Shown: positions 7,681 to 14,480 of the stretch, one piece after another | How the letters are laid out: each line of letters starts with the position of its first letter | Position numbering within the stretch: position 1 is the stretch's first letter | Source of the DNA: Bacteroidetes bacterium UBA4408 | Lineage (GTDB): Bacteria > Bacteroidota > Bacteroidia > UBA4408 | Assembly: GCA_002389785.1 (NCBI GenBank) | Contig: DGQS01000198.1 | Span: 1-15,800 of the forward strand | Direction: 5' to 3' | DNA length: 15,800 bases | The notes under the pieces: model-generated | The model's input: the letters and a program-made list of their open reading frames with translations, nothing else | The model's database searches: none | What the model was told of the DNA's origin: nothing | Translations under genes and position numbers: made by a program

Positions 7681-8514
7681 TTAAATGTAATCAACAAAAC
7701 TCCGTTCAAACTTATAGAAGTACTTTAATCCAATAATTAAAAAAAGAAACGAAACAGCTATGGATACTATAAAATAAGGTAAATTGTAAATCATATCACC
7801 TCCAAAAAGACAATATTTAAAACCATCAATTGCACCAACCATAGGATTTAAACAAAAAAACCAATGCAAATAGGATGGAAGCCGATCGAGATAATAGTTG
7901 GTGGAAAAAATCACCGGACTCAAATACATTCCAAATTGGATGATTACCGGAACAATAAATTTTACATCTCGGTATTTTACATTAATGGTTGCAAAATAAA
8001 GCCCTATTCCAAATCCGTTTAAAATAGTTAGCGCAACAAAAATTGGTGCTAGCACTAATTGCCAGTGTAAGCTTTGTCCTGAAACAATAAACAATACAAC
8101 CAGAATACTAAGCGAAATAAAAAAATCAACCAGGCAAACCAAAATGGTGCTGATGGGAATGATGATTTTAGGAAAATATACTTTTGAGAATAAATTGGCA
8201 TTACCTAAAATTGAATTGCTAACATCGTTAAAAATGTTCGAAAACAATTGCCACAAAAGCATGGCAGCAGCAACATAAACAAAATTAGTTGCCGTAGAGG
8301 TACCGGGATTAATTTTACTCGAAATATAACCGAAAATGAGTATGCTTATGAGGGGTTTAAATAATGCCCAAGCTATACCAATGTAGGCTTGCTTGTAGCG
8401 AACTAAAAAATCGCGTTTAGCAAGATTGTTCAGTAAACTTTTATAAGAAATAATTTCCTTCAGCGAAAATTTCGAGTGAAGTGTTGAATCAATTATTATT
8501 TTCTCAGTTTTCAA
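7681..8514 (-). CDS. wzm: Polysaccharide/O-antigen ABC exporter permease (ABC-2 type)
   Basis: A 277-residue integral membrane protein of the ABC-2 family with about six hydrophobic segments. The cytoplasmic motif KRDFLVRYKQAYIGIAWALFKP near residues 33-54 and YRDVKFIVPVIIQFGMYLSPV near 180-200 are hallmarks of Wzm/KpsM/TagG permeases. It forms the channel partner of Wzt, encoded 2 bases downstream. The frame has no ATG near the start: the first usable codon is TTG at 8514-8512, giving a KTEKIIID N-terminus, and an in-frame stop lies about 10 codons upstream. The gene begins 17 bases after the rny stop with no terminator-like hairpin between, so it may be co-transcribed with rny. The function is clear; the TTG start is the best reading but not proven. 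Confidence 0.93.
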   Translation of the reverse strand: MKTEKIIIDSTLHSKFSLKEIISYKSLLNNLAKRDFLVRYKQAYIGIAWALFKPLISILIFGYISSKINPGTSTATNFVYVAAAMLLWQLFSNIFNDVSNSILGNANLFSKVYFPKIIIPISTILVCLVDFFISLSILVVLFIVSGQSLHWQLVLAPIFVALTILNGFGIGLYFATINVKYRDVKFIVPVIIQFGMYLSPVIFSTNYYLDRLPSYLHWFFCLNPMVGAIDGFKYCLFGGDMIYNLPYFIVSIAVSFLFLIIGLKYFYKFERSFVDYI

Positions 8515-8531
8515 AATAGCTTCAGCTAAGT

Positions 8532-10073
8532 TTACTTCGCATAATTAACTGCTCGGGTTTCGCGTATAACGGTTATTTTTACTTGCCCCGGATAGGTCAT
8601 TTCAGTTTGAATTTTTTGTGAAATATCAAACGACAAAGTTTCTGCTTCTTTGTCCGAAATTTTTTCGCTTTCCACCAATACGCGCAATTCTCGTCCGGCT
8701 TGAATAGCATAGGTTTTCAAAACTCCCGGATATCCCAAGGCAAGTGCTTCTAAATCTTTCAAACGTTTAATATAGCTTTCAGCAATTTCTCTGCGAGCGC
8801 CGGGACGTGAACCCGAAATTGCATCACAAACTTGAACAATTGGCGAAATTAAACTGGTCATTTCCACCTCATCGTGATGCGCTCCAATTGCATTACATAC
8901 ATCCGGATGTTCTTTAAACTTCTCGGCTAACTTCATACCCAAAATAGCATGTGGCACTTCGGGTTGGTCATCCGGCACTTTTCCAATATCGTGTAACAAT
9001 CCTGCGCGCTTAGCCATTTTTACATTTAAGCCAAGTTCAGTAGCCATAATCGCACACAAATTTGCCACTTCGCGCGAGTGCTGTAACAAGTTTTGTCCGT
9101 AAGACGAACGGTATTTCATACGACCTACCATGCGAATCAATTCAGGTGCTAAACCATGAATTCCTAAATCGATGGTTGTACGTTTTCCAATTTCAATGAT
9201 CTCTTCTTCAATTTGCTTTTTAGTTTTTTCAACCACCTCCTCTATACGTGCAGGGTGAATACGACCATCCGTAACAAGCGCATGTAAGCTAAGACGTGCA
9301 ATTTCGCGACGCACGGGATCAAATCCCGAAAGAATGATCGCTTCAGGAGTATCGTCAACAATAATTTCAATACCTGTGGCTGCTTCTAAAGCACGTATGT
9401 TACGACCTTCGCGGCCAATAATTCGGCCTTTCATTTCATCGCTTTCGATGTTAAAAACCGAAACAGAATTTTCAACCGCATGCTCGGTAGCAACGCGTTG
9501 TATAGTTTGAATCACAATTTTTTTAGCCTCTTTGCTTGCGGTTAATTTGGCTTCTTCGGCAATGTCTTTAATATGCGCCATTGCTTGAGTTTTGGCTTCC
9601 GCTTTAAGTGCCTCTACCAGTTGGTTGCGGGCATCTTCTTTGCTTAAGCCGGCAATAACTTCCAACTGTTCAACCTGCTTTTTGTGCGATTTTTCTAGTT
9701 CAGATTGTTTTTTTGATACAATTTCGAGTTGTGCGGCAAGATTTTCCTTTAAACTAGTTGCTTCATTTTGTTTTCGTTGCAACTCTTCCATTTTTTGAGA
9801 AACAGACTGTTCCTTTTGCTTAATGCGATTTTCAGCAACCTGAAGATGGTTGTTTTTTTCGTTAATTACTTTTTCGTGTTCAGTTTTAAGTTGTAGGAAT
9901 TTTTCTTTTGCCTGTAGAATTTTTTCCTTTTTCAATACTTCTCCTTCTGCTTCTGCATCCTTTAAAACTTGTTGGCTCTTTTTTTCGAGCGATTTTTTGA
10001 GTAAGGTGTTTGCAAGCACAATTCCTATAAGAAGTCCAACTACAACACCCACACAAATCATAATAATATTCAT
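8532..10073 (-). CDS. rny: Ribonuclease Y
   Basis: A 513-residue membrane-anchored endoribonuclease that initiates mRNA decay. Domain order is the full family pattern: an N-terminal transmembrane helix (residues 3-21), a long charged coiled coil (about 25-190), a KH RNA-binding domain with the GxxG loop in IIGREGRN (218-225), and a metal-dependent HD domain with H332, the HD pair at 361-362 in [10 protein letters not shown] at 399-400 and D417. The length matches the usual ~510-520. The ATG at 10073 is followed directly by the hydrophobic anchor. It sits downstream of zapA, an association common in Bacteroidota, and 17 bases upstream of wzm. Nothing looks damaged. Confidence 0.97.
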   Translation of the reverse strand: MNIIMICVGVVVGLLIGIVLANTLLKKSLEKKSQQVLKDAEAEGEVLKKEKILQAKEKFLQLKTEHEKVINEKNNHLQVAENRIKQKEQSVSQKMEELQRKQNEATSLKENLAAQLEIVSKKQSELEKSHKKQVEQLEVIAGLSKEDARNQLVEALKAEAKTQAMAHIKDIAEEAKLTASKEAKKIVIQTIQRVATEHAVENSVSVFNIESDEMKGRIIGREGRNIRALEAATGIEIIVDDTPEAIILSGFDPVRREIARLSLHALVTDGRIHPARIEEVVEKTKKQIEEEIIEIGKRTTIDLGIHGLAPELIRMVGRMKYRSSYGQNLLQHSREVANLCAIMATELGLNVKMAKRAGLLHDIGKVPDDQPEVPHAILGMKLAEKFKEHPDVCNAIGAHHDEVEMTSLISPIVQVCDAISGSRPGARREIAESYIKRLKDLEALALGYPGVLKTYAIQAGRELRVLVESEKISDKEAETLSFDISQKIQTEMTYPGQVKITVIRETRAVNYAK

Positions 10074-10089
10074 ACTCAGTTTTTTTTAA

Positions 10090-10218
10090 TGGTTAATTAA
10101 TTTTTACCTGCAGTTAACAGGCTTATTAAACTTTGTGTGAAGGAGAATGAAACGATTGGCTGATTTGCCGCTTAGGTAACTGGCTACCAAATATTGTCCT
10201 GGAGCCGGTACTATAGTG
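10090..10218 (-). ncRNA. Candidate structured RNA between zapA and rny (possible 6S RNA)
   Basis: The 145-base gap between zapA and rny is the longest intergenic stretch of this operon and has no convincing ORF. Reading the minus strand, nested pairings can be drawn: a short closing stem (10203-10212 with 10112-10123, including GGCU/AGCC), AGGA at 10200-10197 with UCCU at 10144-10141, and inside them hairpins at 10188-10175 (5 bp, CCAG loop) and 10169-10158 (GGC/GCC). Its position downstream of zapA is where ssrS lies in gammaproteobacteria, and I recall, without being able to confirm it here, that 6S RNA is annotated between zapA and rny in some Bacteroidota. The pairs were drawn by hand with no covariation data. 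A long 5' leader of rny is the main alternative. Confidence 0.38.
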
Positions 10219-10518
10219 TTATGCTTTATTCAGATAATCAGAAACATAACGCTCGAGTTCAATTAATTGATTGGTCAAGTTTGCGGTTTGTTCCGTTTTA
10301 ACTGCTGTTTGCTGTAATTTTACAAGTTGAGTAGCCATGTGAAGAGCGCTCATTGCCAGCAAATCTTGCTTGTTGTTTACGGAATAATTCTTTTCGTATT
10401 CACTTACTTGTTCGTTAATCAATGCTGCGGCTTTAAGTATTTGTTCTTCCTCATCGTGTTTAACGGTAAGTGGGTACTCTCGACCAGCAATTTTTATCTT
10501 AATTGAAACTTCGGGCAT
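10219..10518 (-). CDS. zapA: Cell division protein ZapA
   Basis: A 99-residue ZapA, the small protein that bundles FtsZ filaments at the division septum. The N-terminal globular part begins VSIKIKIAGREYPLTV (residues 4-19), followed by the conserved EEEQILKAAALINEQV segment (23-38) and a C-terminal helical stretch that forms the dimer/tetramer coiled coil. The length fits the family (about 90-110). It starts 49 bases after the small coiled-coil gene and precedes rny by 145 bases. The neighbouring coiled-coil gene and a shared upstream promoter suggest one housekeeping operon. Confidence 0.9.
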   Translation of the reverse strand: MPEVSIKIKIAGREYPLTVKHDEEEQILKAAALINEQVSEYEKNYSVNNKQDLLAMSALHMATQLVKLQQTAVKTEQTANLTNQLIELERYVSDYLNKA

Positions 10519-10567
10519 TTGCTAAAAATTTTCAAGAGCTTTTGACTCTTTACTCCTTGTTAATCAG

Positions 10568-10861
10568 TTATTTCGTTATCAATGCAATGCACTCATCTAT
10601 TTCCTTCACTAATTCGTTTATCCTGTTTTTGTTTTCTGCATTACTGGCAGAAAGCGCTGTTGATAAACCTGCAGCACTTTGTAATTCATTCGTTAGTTGT
10701 TCAAGTTCTTTAATATGTTTGTTTTGTAACTCACTATTGGTTAAAAGTTGATTCTTTTCAAAAAGCAGCAGAGTATTTTCCTCTTCATACTTTTTATGCA
10801 AATGTATTAATTTTTCAATTTTAGATTGCAGACTTGCCACAACTCTTTCCAACTCGTTCAT
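10568..10861 (-). CDS. Small coiled-coil protein upstream of zapA (ZapB-like candidate)
   Basis: A 97-residue, almost entirely helical protein with no signal peptide or membrane segment. Residues 1-60 show heptad-like spacing of leucine and isoleucine with many Glu, Lys and Asn (LERVVASLQSKIEKLIHL, then NKHIKELEQLTNELQ); the C-terminal third is less regular. It begins 18 or so bases after the predicted transcription start of the best promoter in the window and is followed by zapA. In Bacteroidota a short coiled-coil gene commonly precedes zapA, so a role at the division ring comparable to ZapB is a reasonable inference, but similarity of composition alone does not show homology. No enzymatic motif is present. 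Confidence 0.72.
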   Translation of the reverse strand: MNELERVVASLQSKIEKLIHLHKKYEEENTLLLFEKNQLLTNSELQNKHIKELEQLTNELQSAAGLSTALSASNAENKNRINELVKEIDECIALITK

Positions 10862-10884
10862 ACGCTTATATTTTGAGCGAAAGG

Positions 10885-10915
10885 CAAAGGTAGCATTTTA
10901 AGAGGATTGAGCAAA
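10885..10915 (-). promoter_or_regulatory. Bacteroidota-type promoter (TTTG-N19-TAnnTTTG) for the coiled coil-zapA-rny operon
   Basis: On the minus strand a -33 box TTTG (10915-10912) is followed by exactly 19 bases and a -7 box TACCTTTG (10892-10885). This is a full match to the Bacteroidota primary sigma factor consensus. The transcription start would fall near 10879, leaving a leader of roughly 18 bases before the ATG at 10861. It sits in the 70-base gap after the flippase gene, so the housekeeping genes have their own promoter and need not depend on flippase transcription. Confidence 0.75.
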
Positions 10916-10931
10916 GGTGGAAATAATGGCA

Positions 10932-12413
10932 CTACTTTTTAAAAAATCGCAGCTTCCATTTAGTAAAATACTCAGCAGTTTCAGGTATGATCGCCAGTTT
11001 ATGAATTACAAAAATATAGAGTAAGCTAATCAATACCGAGCGATAGGCAATATCTACCAATTCATTCGAAAGGCTTGGTAAAAAATAGTTCACCATAAAA
11101 CATGCAACAATTAAAAGTAGCACGTAAAAAATAGTCTTGGTAAATGGTTGCATTTTATAACGGTTAAAAAGGAAAAAATATTTAGCCCCGTTAAATAAAA
11201 TAGCAGCAATGGCATTGGAGGCAGCAGCACCAATCAGTCCAAACTTGGGAATTAATACGATATTTAAAACTATCGTAACCAAAAAAAGCATTAGTAACAT
11301 CAGCAAACCGGCTTTGTACTTTTTGCTTAAGTATATAATACTGCTGTTCACACCGGTTGATACGTTAATTAAACTCCCTAAACTAATAATACCCACTACA
11401 TCAACAATTTGACGATAAGCTACCGGCAATAAATTTTGAACCGATTGTATATTGATGTTAATACCAATAAAAAGAAGTCCACCTATTACCATAAGGTACT
11501 TTGTACTTTGGTAGTAAACTTTTGTGAGTTCCGGTATATTTCCATTTTCCCACTCTTTAGCAATGTCGGGGTTAGATATTTTTTCGATAGCGGCCAACGG
11601 GGCTTCAATAACGGTTGGAATAAGGGCAGCAATTGCATAAACTCCAACCGAAGCAAGTGGAAGATACATCCCAATGATTACCGAATCAATATAACGCAAT
11701 CCTATTCCGGCAATGGCTGCAATTGAAAAAAGCAAACCGTATTCAACCAGTGTTTTTACCTTATTTTCTTTAAAAAATGGCCAATCAACTTTTAGTCCCG
11801 GCTTATCTATTTGAAAAATGTAAAATAAAAGCGACAGCACTTGAGCACCATATATAGCAACAAAAAGCACAACCAGCGTATCAATGCTAATCCACTTTAA
11901 AAAGTAAATACTAAAAAGCAGCAAAGAAACAACTCGCACTAAAATATCATTTAAAAATACCGGGAATGTAGTTTTAAAGAGTGCCGCACAATAGCTCGTA
12001 AAAACAGAAACTAAGGCTATGCAAAATGATAAAGGGAAAACATAAGTAAAATAATCTGCAAATAGCTTTGATTGTTTGCTGTATTGTGCAATAAAAAAAG
12101 GTTGAAACAAATAAAGTAAGAGGCTTACAAGTAAAAAACCCAAGAGTGGAAATAGTAATAAGAAACCAAAATAGCCATGGTGTTTTTTGGAAGGTTCCGA
12201 AAAGAGTGAAAAAAAACGAATCGTAATATTACTCACACCCAAAGGAATAATGGTTCCAACAACTACAGAAAAGGAAAAAAGAATGCGGGTAAGTCCAAGT
12301 TCCTCAGGTTTTAACAGCAATGGTTGAAGTACTACCAAACTGATAAAGCCCAAAATAATTCCGCTATACGAAATAAGGGTGTTTTGTATTCCTTGCTTTT
12401 TAATTATGCCCAA
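10932..12413 (-). CDS. Wzx-type polysaccharide flippase (MOP/MVF superfamily)
   Basis: A 493-residue polytopic membrane protein with roughly 12-14 hydrophobic segments, the size and layout of Wzx/PST flippases that move undecaprenyl-linked oligosaccharides across the inner membrane. The N-terminus GIIKKQGIQNTLISYSGIILGF is typical of the Bacteroidota lipopolysaccharide-flippase group, and a long hydrophilic loop near residues 285-305 (EKISNPDIAKEWENGN) separates the two halves. The frame opens at TTG (12413-12411): a stop lies two codons further upstream and no ATG occurs near, so TTG is the best start. It is divergent from the glycosyltransferase starting near 12531. Finding it alongside an ABC exporter suggests a second glycan or lipid-linked substrate. 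Confidence 0.88.
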   Translation of the reverse strand: MGIIKKQGIQNTLISYSGIILGFISLVVLQPLLLKPEELGLTRILFSFSVVVGTIIPLGVSNITIRFFSLFSEPSKKHHGYFGFLLLFPLLGFLLVSLLLYLFQPFFIAQYSKQSKLFADYFTYVFPLSFCIALVSVFTSYCAALFKTTFPVFLNDILVRVVSLLLFSIYFLKWISIDTLVVLFVAIYGAQVLSLLFYIFQIDKPGLKVDWPFFKENKVKTLVEYGLLFSIAAIAGIGLRYIDSVIIGMYLPLASVGVYAIAALIPTVIEAPLAAIEKISNPDIAKEWENGNIPELTKVYYQSTKYLMVIGGLLFIGININIQSVQNLLPVAYRQIVDVVGIISLGSLINVSTGVNSSIIYLSKKYKAGLLMLLMLFLVTIVLNIVLIPKFGLIGAAASNAIAAILFNGAKYFFLFNRYKMQPFTKTIFYVLLLIVACFMVNYFLPSLSNELVDIAYRSVLISLLYIFVIHKLAIIPETAEYFTKWKLRFFKK

Positions 12414-12530
12414 TGCTTTTTACTTTATTTAGTTTTTTCAAGCTTTTATAAGGGAATCGACCTTGGTTTGAATCTTGATTTTCGGCTTCCTTTACAATTT
12501 AATTTATATTTGTTCGCAAACCATCTAGGT
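12414..12530. promoter_or_regulatory. Divergent intergenic region with plus-strand -7 box
   Basis: This 117-base gap separates the flippase (minus) from the glycosyltransferase (plus). On the plus strand TATATTTG at 12505-12512 matches the TAnnTTTG -7 consensus and would start transcription near 12518, just before the GTG at 12531. No clear TTTG lies at the ideal -33 distance; TTTC occurs there. On the minus strand I see no full -33/-7 pair for the flippase. The region is also open in the glycosyltransferase frame, so the start of that gene is not fully fixed. Confidence 0.4.
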
Positions 12531-13781
12531 GTGAATCTCGCAAAACTAAAAATTCTTAGTTACAAAATACGCTGGCTGCTTTGGGACAAAAGTACATCGC
12601 TTTTTGATTTTCTGCTGTATCAAATTACTCCGGCTCAAAATAAAACAACGAGTCAATCGGATAAAACTAAACATGTTGTGTTTGTAGGTGAATTTTTGCC
12701 ACCACGCATTCCTCGCATGGCTAAATGGTTGAAACGCGAAGGCAATTTTTATTTTGTATTGCTTTGTCACGAGCGCGGTTTTGTTGAGAAATATACTGAT
12801 CCCAGTTTTGATGAAACCATACTTTTTAGGAATAATTGGCATTTAAAACGCATACTCAAAGGCTTGAAACAAATTGATTTGTTGCACGGTTTTGCTCCTA
12901 AAAGCTATTATTGTAATGAAGCGCGCAAAAGTGTGAATGTGCCTTATATACATGATATGCAAGATGTATACGCTACGTACTATGGGTTAAAACCTGATTT
13001 GAATTGGCTTAAAAAGGAATTGCCTCATGAGCGCGAATGCCTTGAAAAGGCTGATGGAGTGGTGGCACATTGTTTAGAGGCCAATGTGGCTTTTCGAAAA
13101 TACGGCATAAATAAGAAGCCCCAAACACTGTTTTTTCCACTGTATTGCGATGATGATTTTTTTCAGGAGCATACTAAGAAATTTAATCCCAATGAAATAC
13201 ATTTGGTTTATGCAGGAGGAATTGCAGGTTCGCATCGAAATCCAAAACAATATGGCAACATACAATTTCATGGATTGATTGAAACGCTAACCAAACAAGG
13301 TTTGCATTTTCACATTTATCCTAGTCCGGGAAATCAGCCCATTGAATACGAAGAGTATGAAGCCATCGGAAAAAAAAATCCACTCTTTCATTTTCATCAA
13401 CCGGTTGCCCAGCAAGAATTAGCAAAGGAATTGGGGAAGTATGATTTTGGGATACATTTAGGATTTGTGAATGATGCCGAACATGCTCAATCTCCTGATA
13501 AATATAAGTATTGCACCACACTAAAGTTGTTTAATTTTATTGAGGCAGGAATACCTACAATAATTTCTGATAATTTGATTTATCAAGCATGGATTTTAAA
13601 TAGGCATTGTGCTGGAGTTGAAATATCTAGACTTGATTTAGAAAGTTTGCCAAAAAAATTAAATTCAGTAAATTATAAAATATTACAAAAAGATTTATCG
13701 GAGAAAAGAAACTTACTATCGCTAAAAATCAACGCCCATAGATTAGCAGTGTTCTATTTTCAGCTGCTTGGTATACGGTAA
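12531..13781 (+). CDS. GT-B fold glycosyltransferase (group 1-like)
   Basis: A 416-residue protein from GTG 12531. It has the two Rossmann-like halves of a GT-B enzyme: VVFVGEFLPPRIPRMAKWLKRE (residues 49-70) opens the first, DLLHGFAPKS and VPYIHDMQDVYA (137-148) line the cleft, VYAGG (226-230) opens the donor domain, and TTLKLFNFIEAGIPTIISD (329-347) carries the conserved Glu that holds the donor ribose in GT4-type enzymes. The open frame extends to an ATG at 12324, but that start lies inside the divergent flippase and encodes a Leu/Phe-rich stretch unlike the rest. GTG 12531 follows a -7-like box and gives a clean N-terminus. It probably adds a sugar to a surface glycan. GC content drops over the last ~90 codons. 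Confidence 0.8.
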   Translation: MNLAKLKILSYKIRWLLWDKSTSLFDFLLYQITPAQNKTTSQSDKTKHVVFVGEFLPPRIPRMAKWLKREGNFYFVLLCHERGFVEKYTDPSFDETILFRNNWHLKRILKGLKQIDLLHGFAPKSYYCNEARKSVNVPYIHDMQDVYATYYGLKPDLNWLKKELPHERECLEKADGVVAHCLEANVAFRKYGINKKPQTLFFPLYCDDDFFQEHTKKFNPNEIHLVYAGGIAGSHRNPKQYGNIQFHGLIETLTKQGLHFHIYPSPGNQPIEYEEYEAIGKKNPLFHFHQPVAQQELAKELGKYDFGIHLGFVNDAEHAQSPDKYKYCTTLKLFNFIEAGIPTIISDNLIYQAWILNRHCAGVEISRLDLESLPKKLNSVNYKILQKDLSEKRNLLSLKINAHRLAVFYFQLLGIR

Positions 13782-13795
13782 TTTTATTAATTTTG
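13767..13795 (+). promoter_or_regulatory. Candidate promoter for the NeuD-like gene
   Basis: CTTG at 13767-13770 is followed after 17 bases by TAATTTTG (13788-13795), a full TAnnTTTG match. Transcription would begin near 13801, about 10 bases before the ATG at 13812. The -33 box is imperfect and overlaps the end of the glycosyltransferase gene, so this is a moderate candidate. Confidence 0.4.
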
Positions 13796-13811
13796 AAAGA
13801 GTTAGATAATT

Positions 13812-14462
13812 ATGAAGAAGTTAATTTTATTTGGAGCTAGCAATTTCGGAGATGAAATTGTGCAACTATTCAGAGATATCAATAAGGCTAGCCACACCCC
13901 ACAATGGGACATTATTGGTTTTTTAGATGACAATCTTGAAGTAATAGGTAAAGTTCGAAACGGAATACCCGTTCTAGGCAGTAAAGAATGGATTACGAAA
14001 AATGATATAAGCGAAATTTATTTCGTTTGTGTTATTGGCAATCCAAAAATTAAAGCTAAGGTGGTAAATTATTTAAAATCGAATGGTGCCAAATTCGCTA
14101 GCGGTGTGCATCCATCAGTAATAATTTCTGAAACTTCAACTATTGGCGAAGGAACTGTAATCACAGCCGGAAATATTCTCACTACTAATATAAAGGTAGG
14201 CAATCACATTATTATTAATTTGGCTTGTACAGTTGGGCATTATAGTATTATTGGAGATTATTCTACAATTAATCCAGGTATTAATATTTCAGGTGATGTG
14301 ATATTAGGAGAGGGTGTTTTACTTGGAACAAATGCTACCATACTTGAGAAGATGAAAGTTGGCGATTATTCGATTATAGGTGCGGGTGCAGTAGTTACTA
14401 AAGAAATTCCTCCCAATGTAACTGCAGTGGGTATTCCTGCAAAAATAATTAAGCAAAATTAG
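13812..14462 (+). CDS. NeuD/PglD-family sugar O-/N-acyltransferase
   Basis: A 216-residue protein with the two-domain NeuD/PglD architecture. Residues 1-95 form a small Rossmann-like domain (LILFGASNFGDE at 4-15, FLDD at 37-40, VIGNP at 74-78) that binds the sugar nucleotide. Residues 100-216 are a left-handed beta helix with hexapeptide turns (IGEGTVI, VGNHIII, IGDYSTI, LGEGVLLG, VGDYSIIG) ending in the usual VTKEIPPNVTAVGIPAK. The catalytic base is expected to be H143 in CTVGHYS. Relatives acetylate a 4-amino sugar nucleotide or sialic acid, using acetyl-CoA. No sialic acid or pgl genes are visible in the window, so the substrate is open. It starts 30 bases after the glycosyltransferase stop and is followed 18 bases later by a secreted-protein gene. 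Confidence 0.9.
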   Translation: MKKLILFGASNFGDEIVQLFRDINKASHTPQWDIIGFLDDNLEVIGKVRNGIPVLGSKEWITKNDISEIYFVCVIGNPKIKAKVVNYLKSNGAKFASGVHPSVIISETSTIGEGTVITAGNILTTNIKVGNHIIINLACTVGHYSIIGDYSTINPGINISGDVILGEGVLLGTNATILEKMKVGDYSIIGAGAVVTKEIPPNVTAVGIPAKIIKQN

Positions 14463-14467
14463 ATTTG
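14460..14467 (+). promoter_or_regulatory. Possible -7 box before the secreted-protein gene
   Basis: TAGATTTG overlaps the stop of the NeuD-like gene and fits TAnnTTTG, 13 bases before the ATG at 14481. No TTTG/TTG lies at the expected -33 distance, so read-through from upstream is equally likely. Confidence 0.22.
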
Positions 14468-14480
14468 TAATTAAATCTTA

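Noticed and set aside
10102..10128. Intrinsic terminator at the CCTG/CAGG hairpin before rny
   Set aside because: The stem is only 4 bp and is not followed by a run of U on the transcribed strand.
10096..10217. About 40-codon open minus-strand frame between zapA and rny (contains PGQYLVASYLSGK)
   Set aside because: It reads like protein but has no ATG or GTG start and no ribosome-binding site. An open stretch of this length is not improbable by chance, and a structured RNA or leader fits the position better.
2826..12413. Phase-variable homopolymer or simple-repeat tracts in the glycan genes
   Set aside because: I looked for long mononucleotide or short tandem repeats near gene starts. Only short A/T runs of up to about 9 bases were seen, ordinary for this composition, and none lies at the broken dioxygenase codon.
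12324..12530. Upstream extension of the plus-strand glycosyltransferase to ATG 12324
   Set aside because: It would overlap the 5' end of the divergent flippase by 90 bases, and the added Leu/Phe-rich residues do not resemble a glycosyltransferase N-terminus. The conserved fold begins well after 12531.
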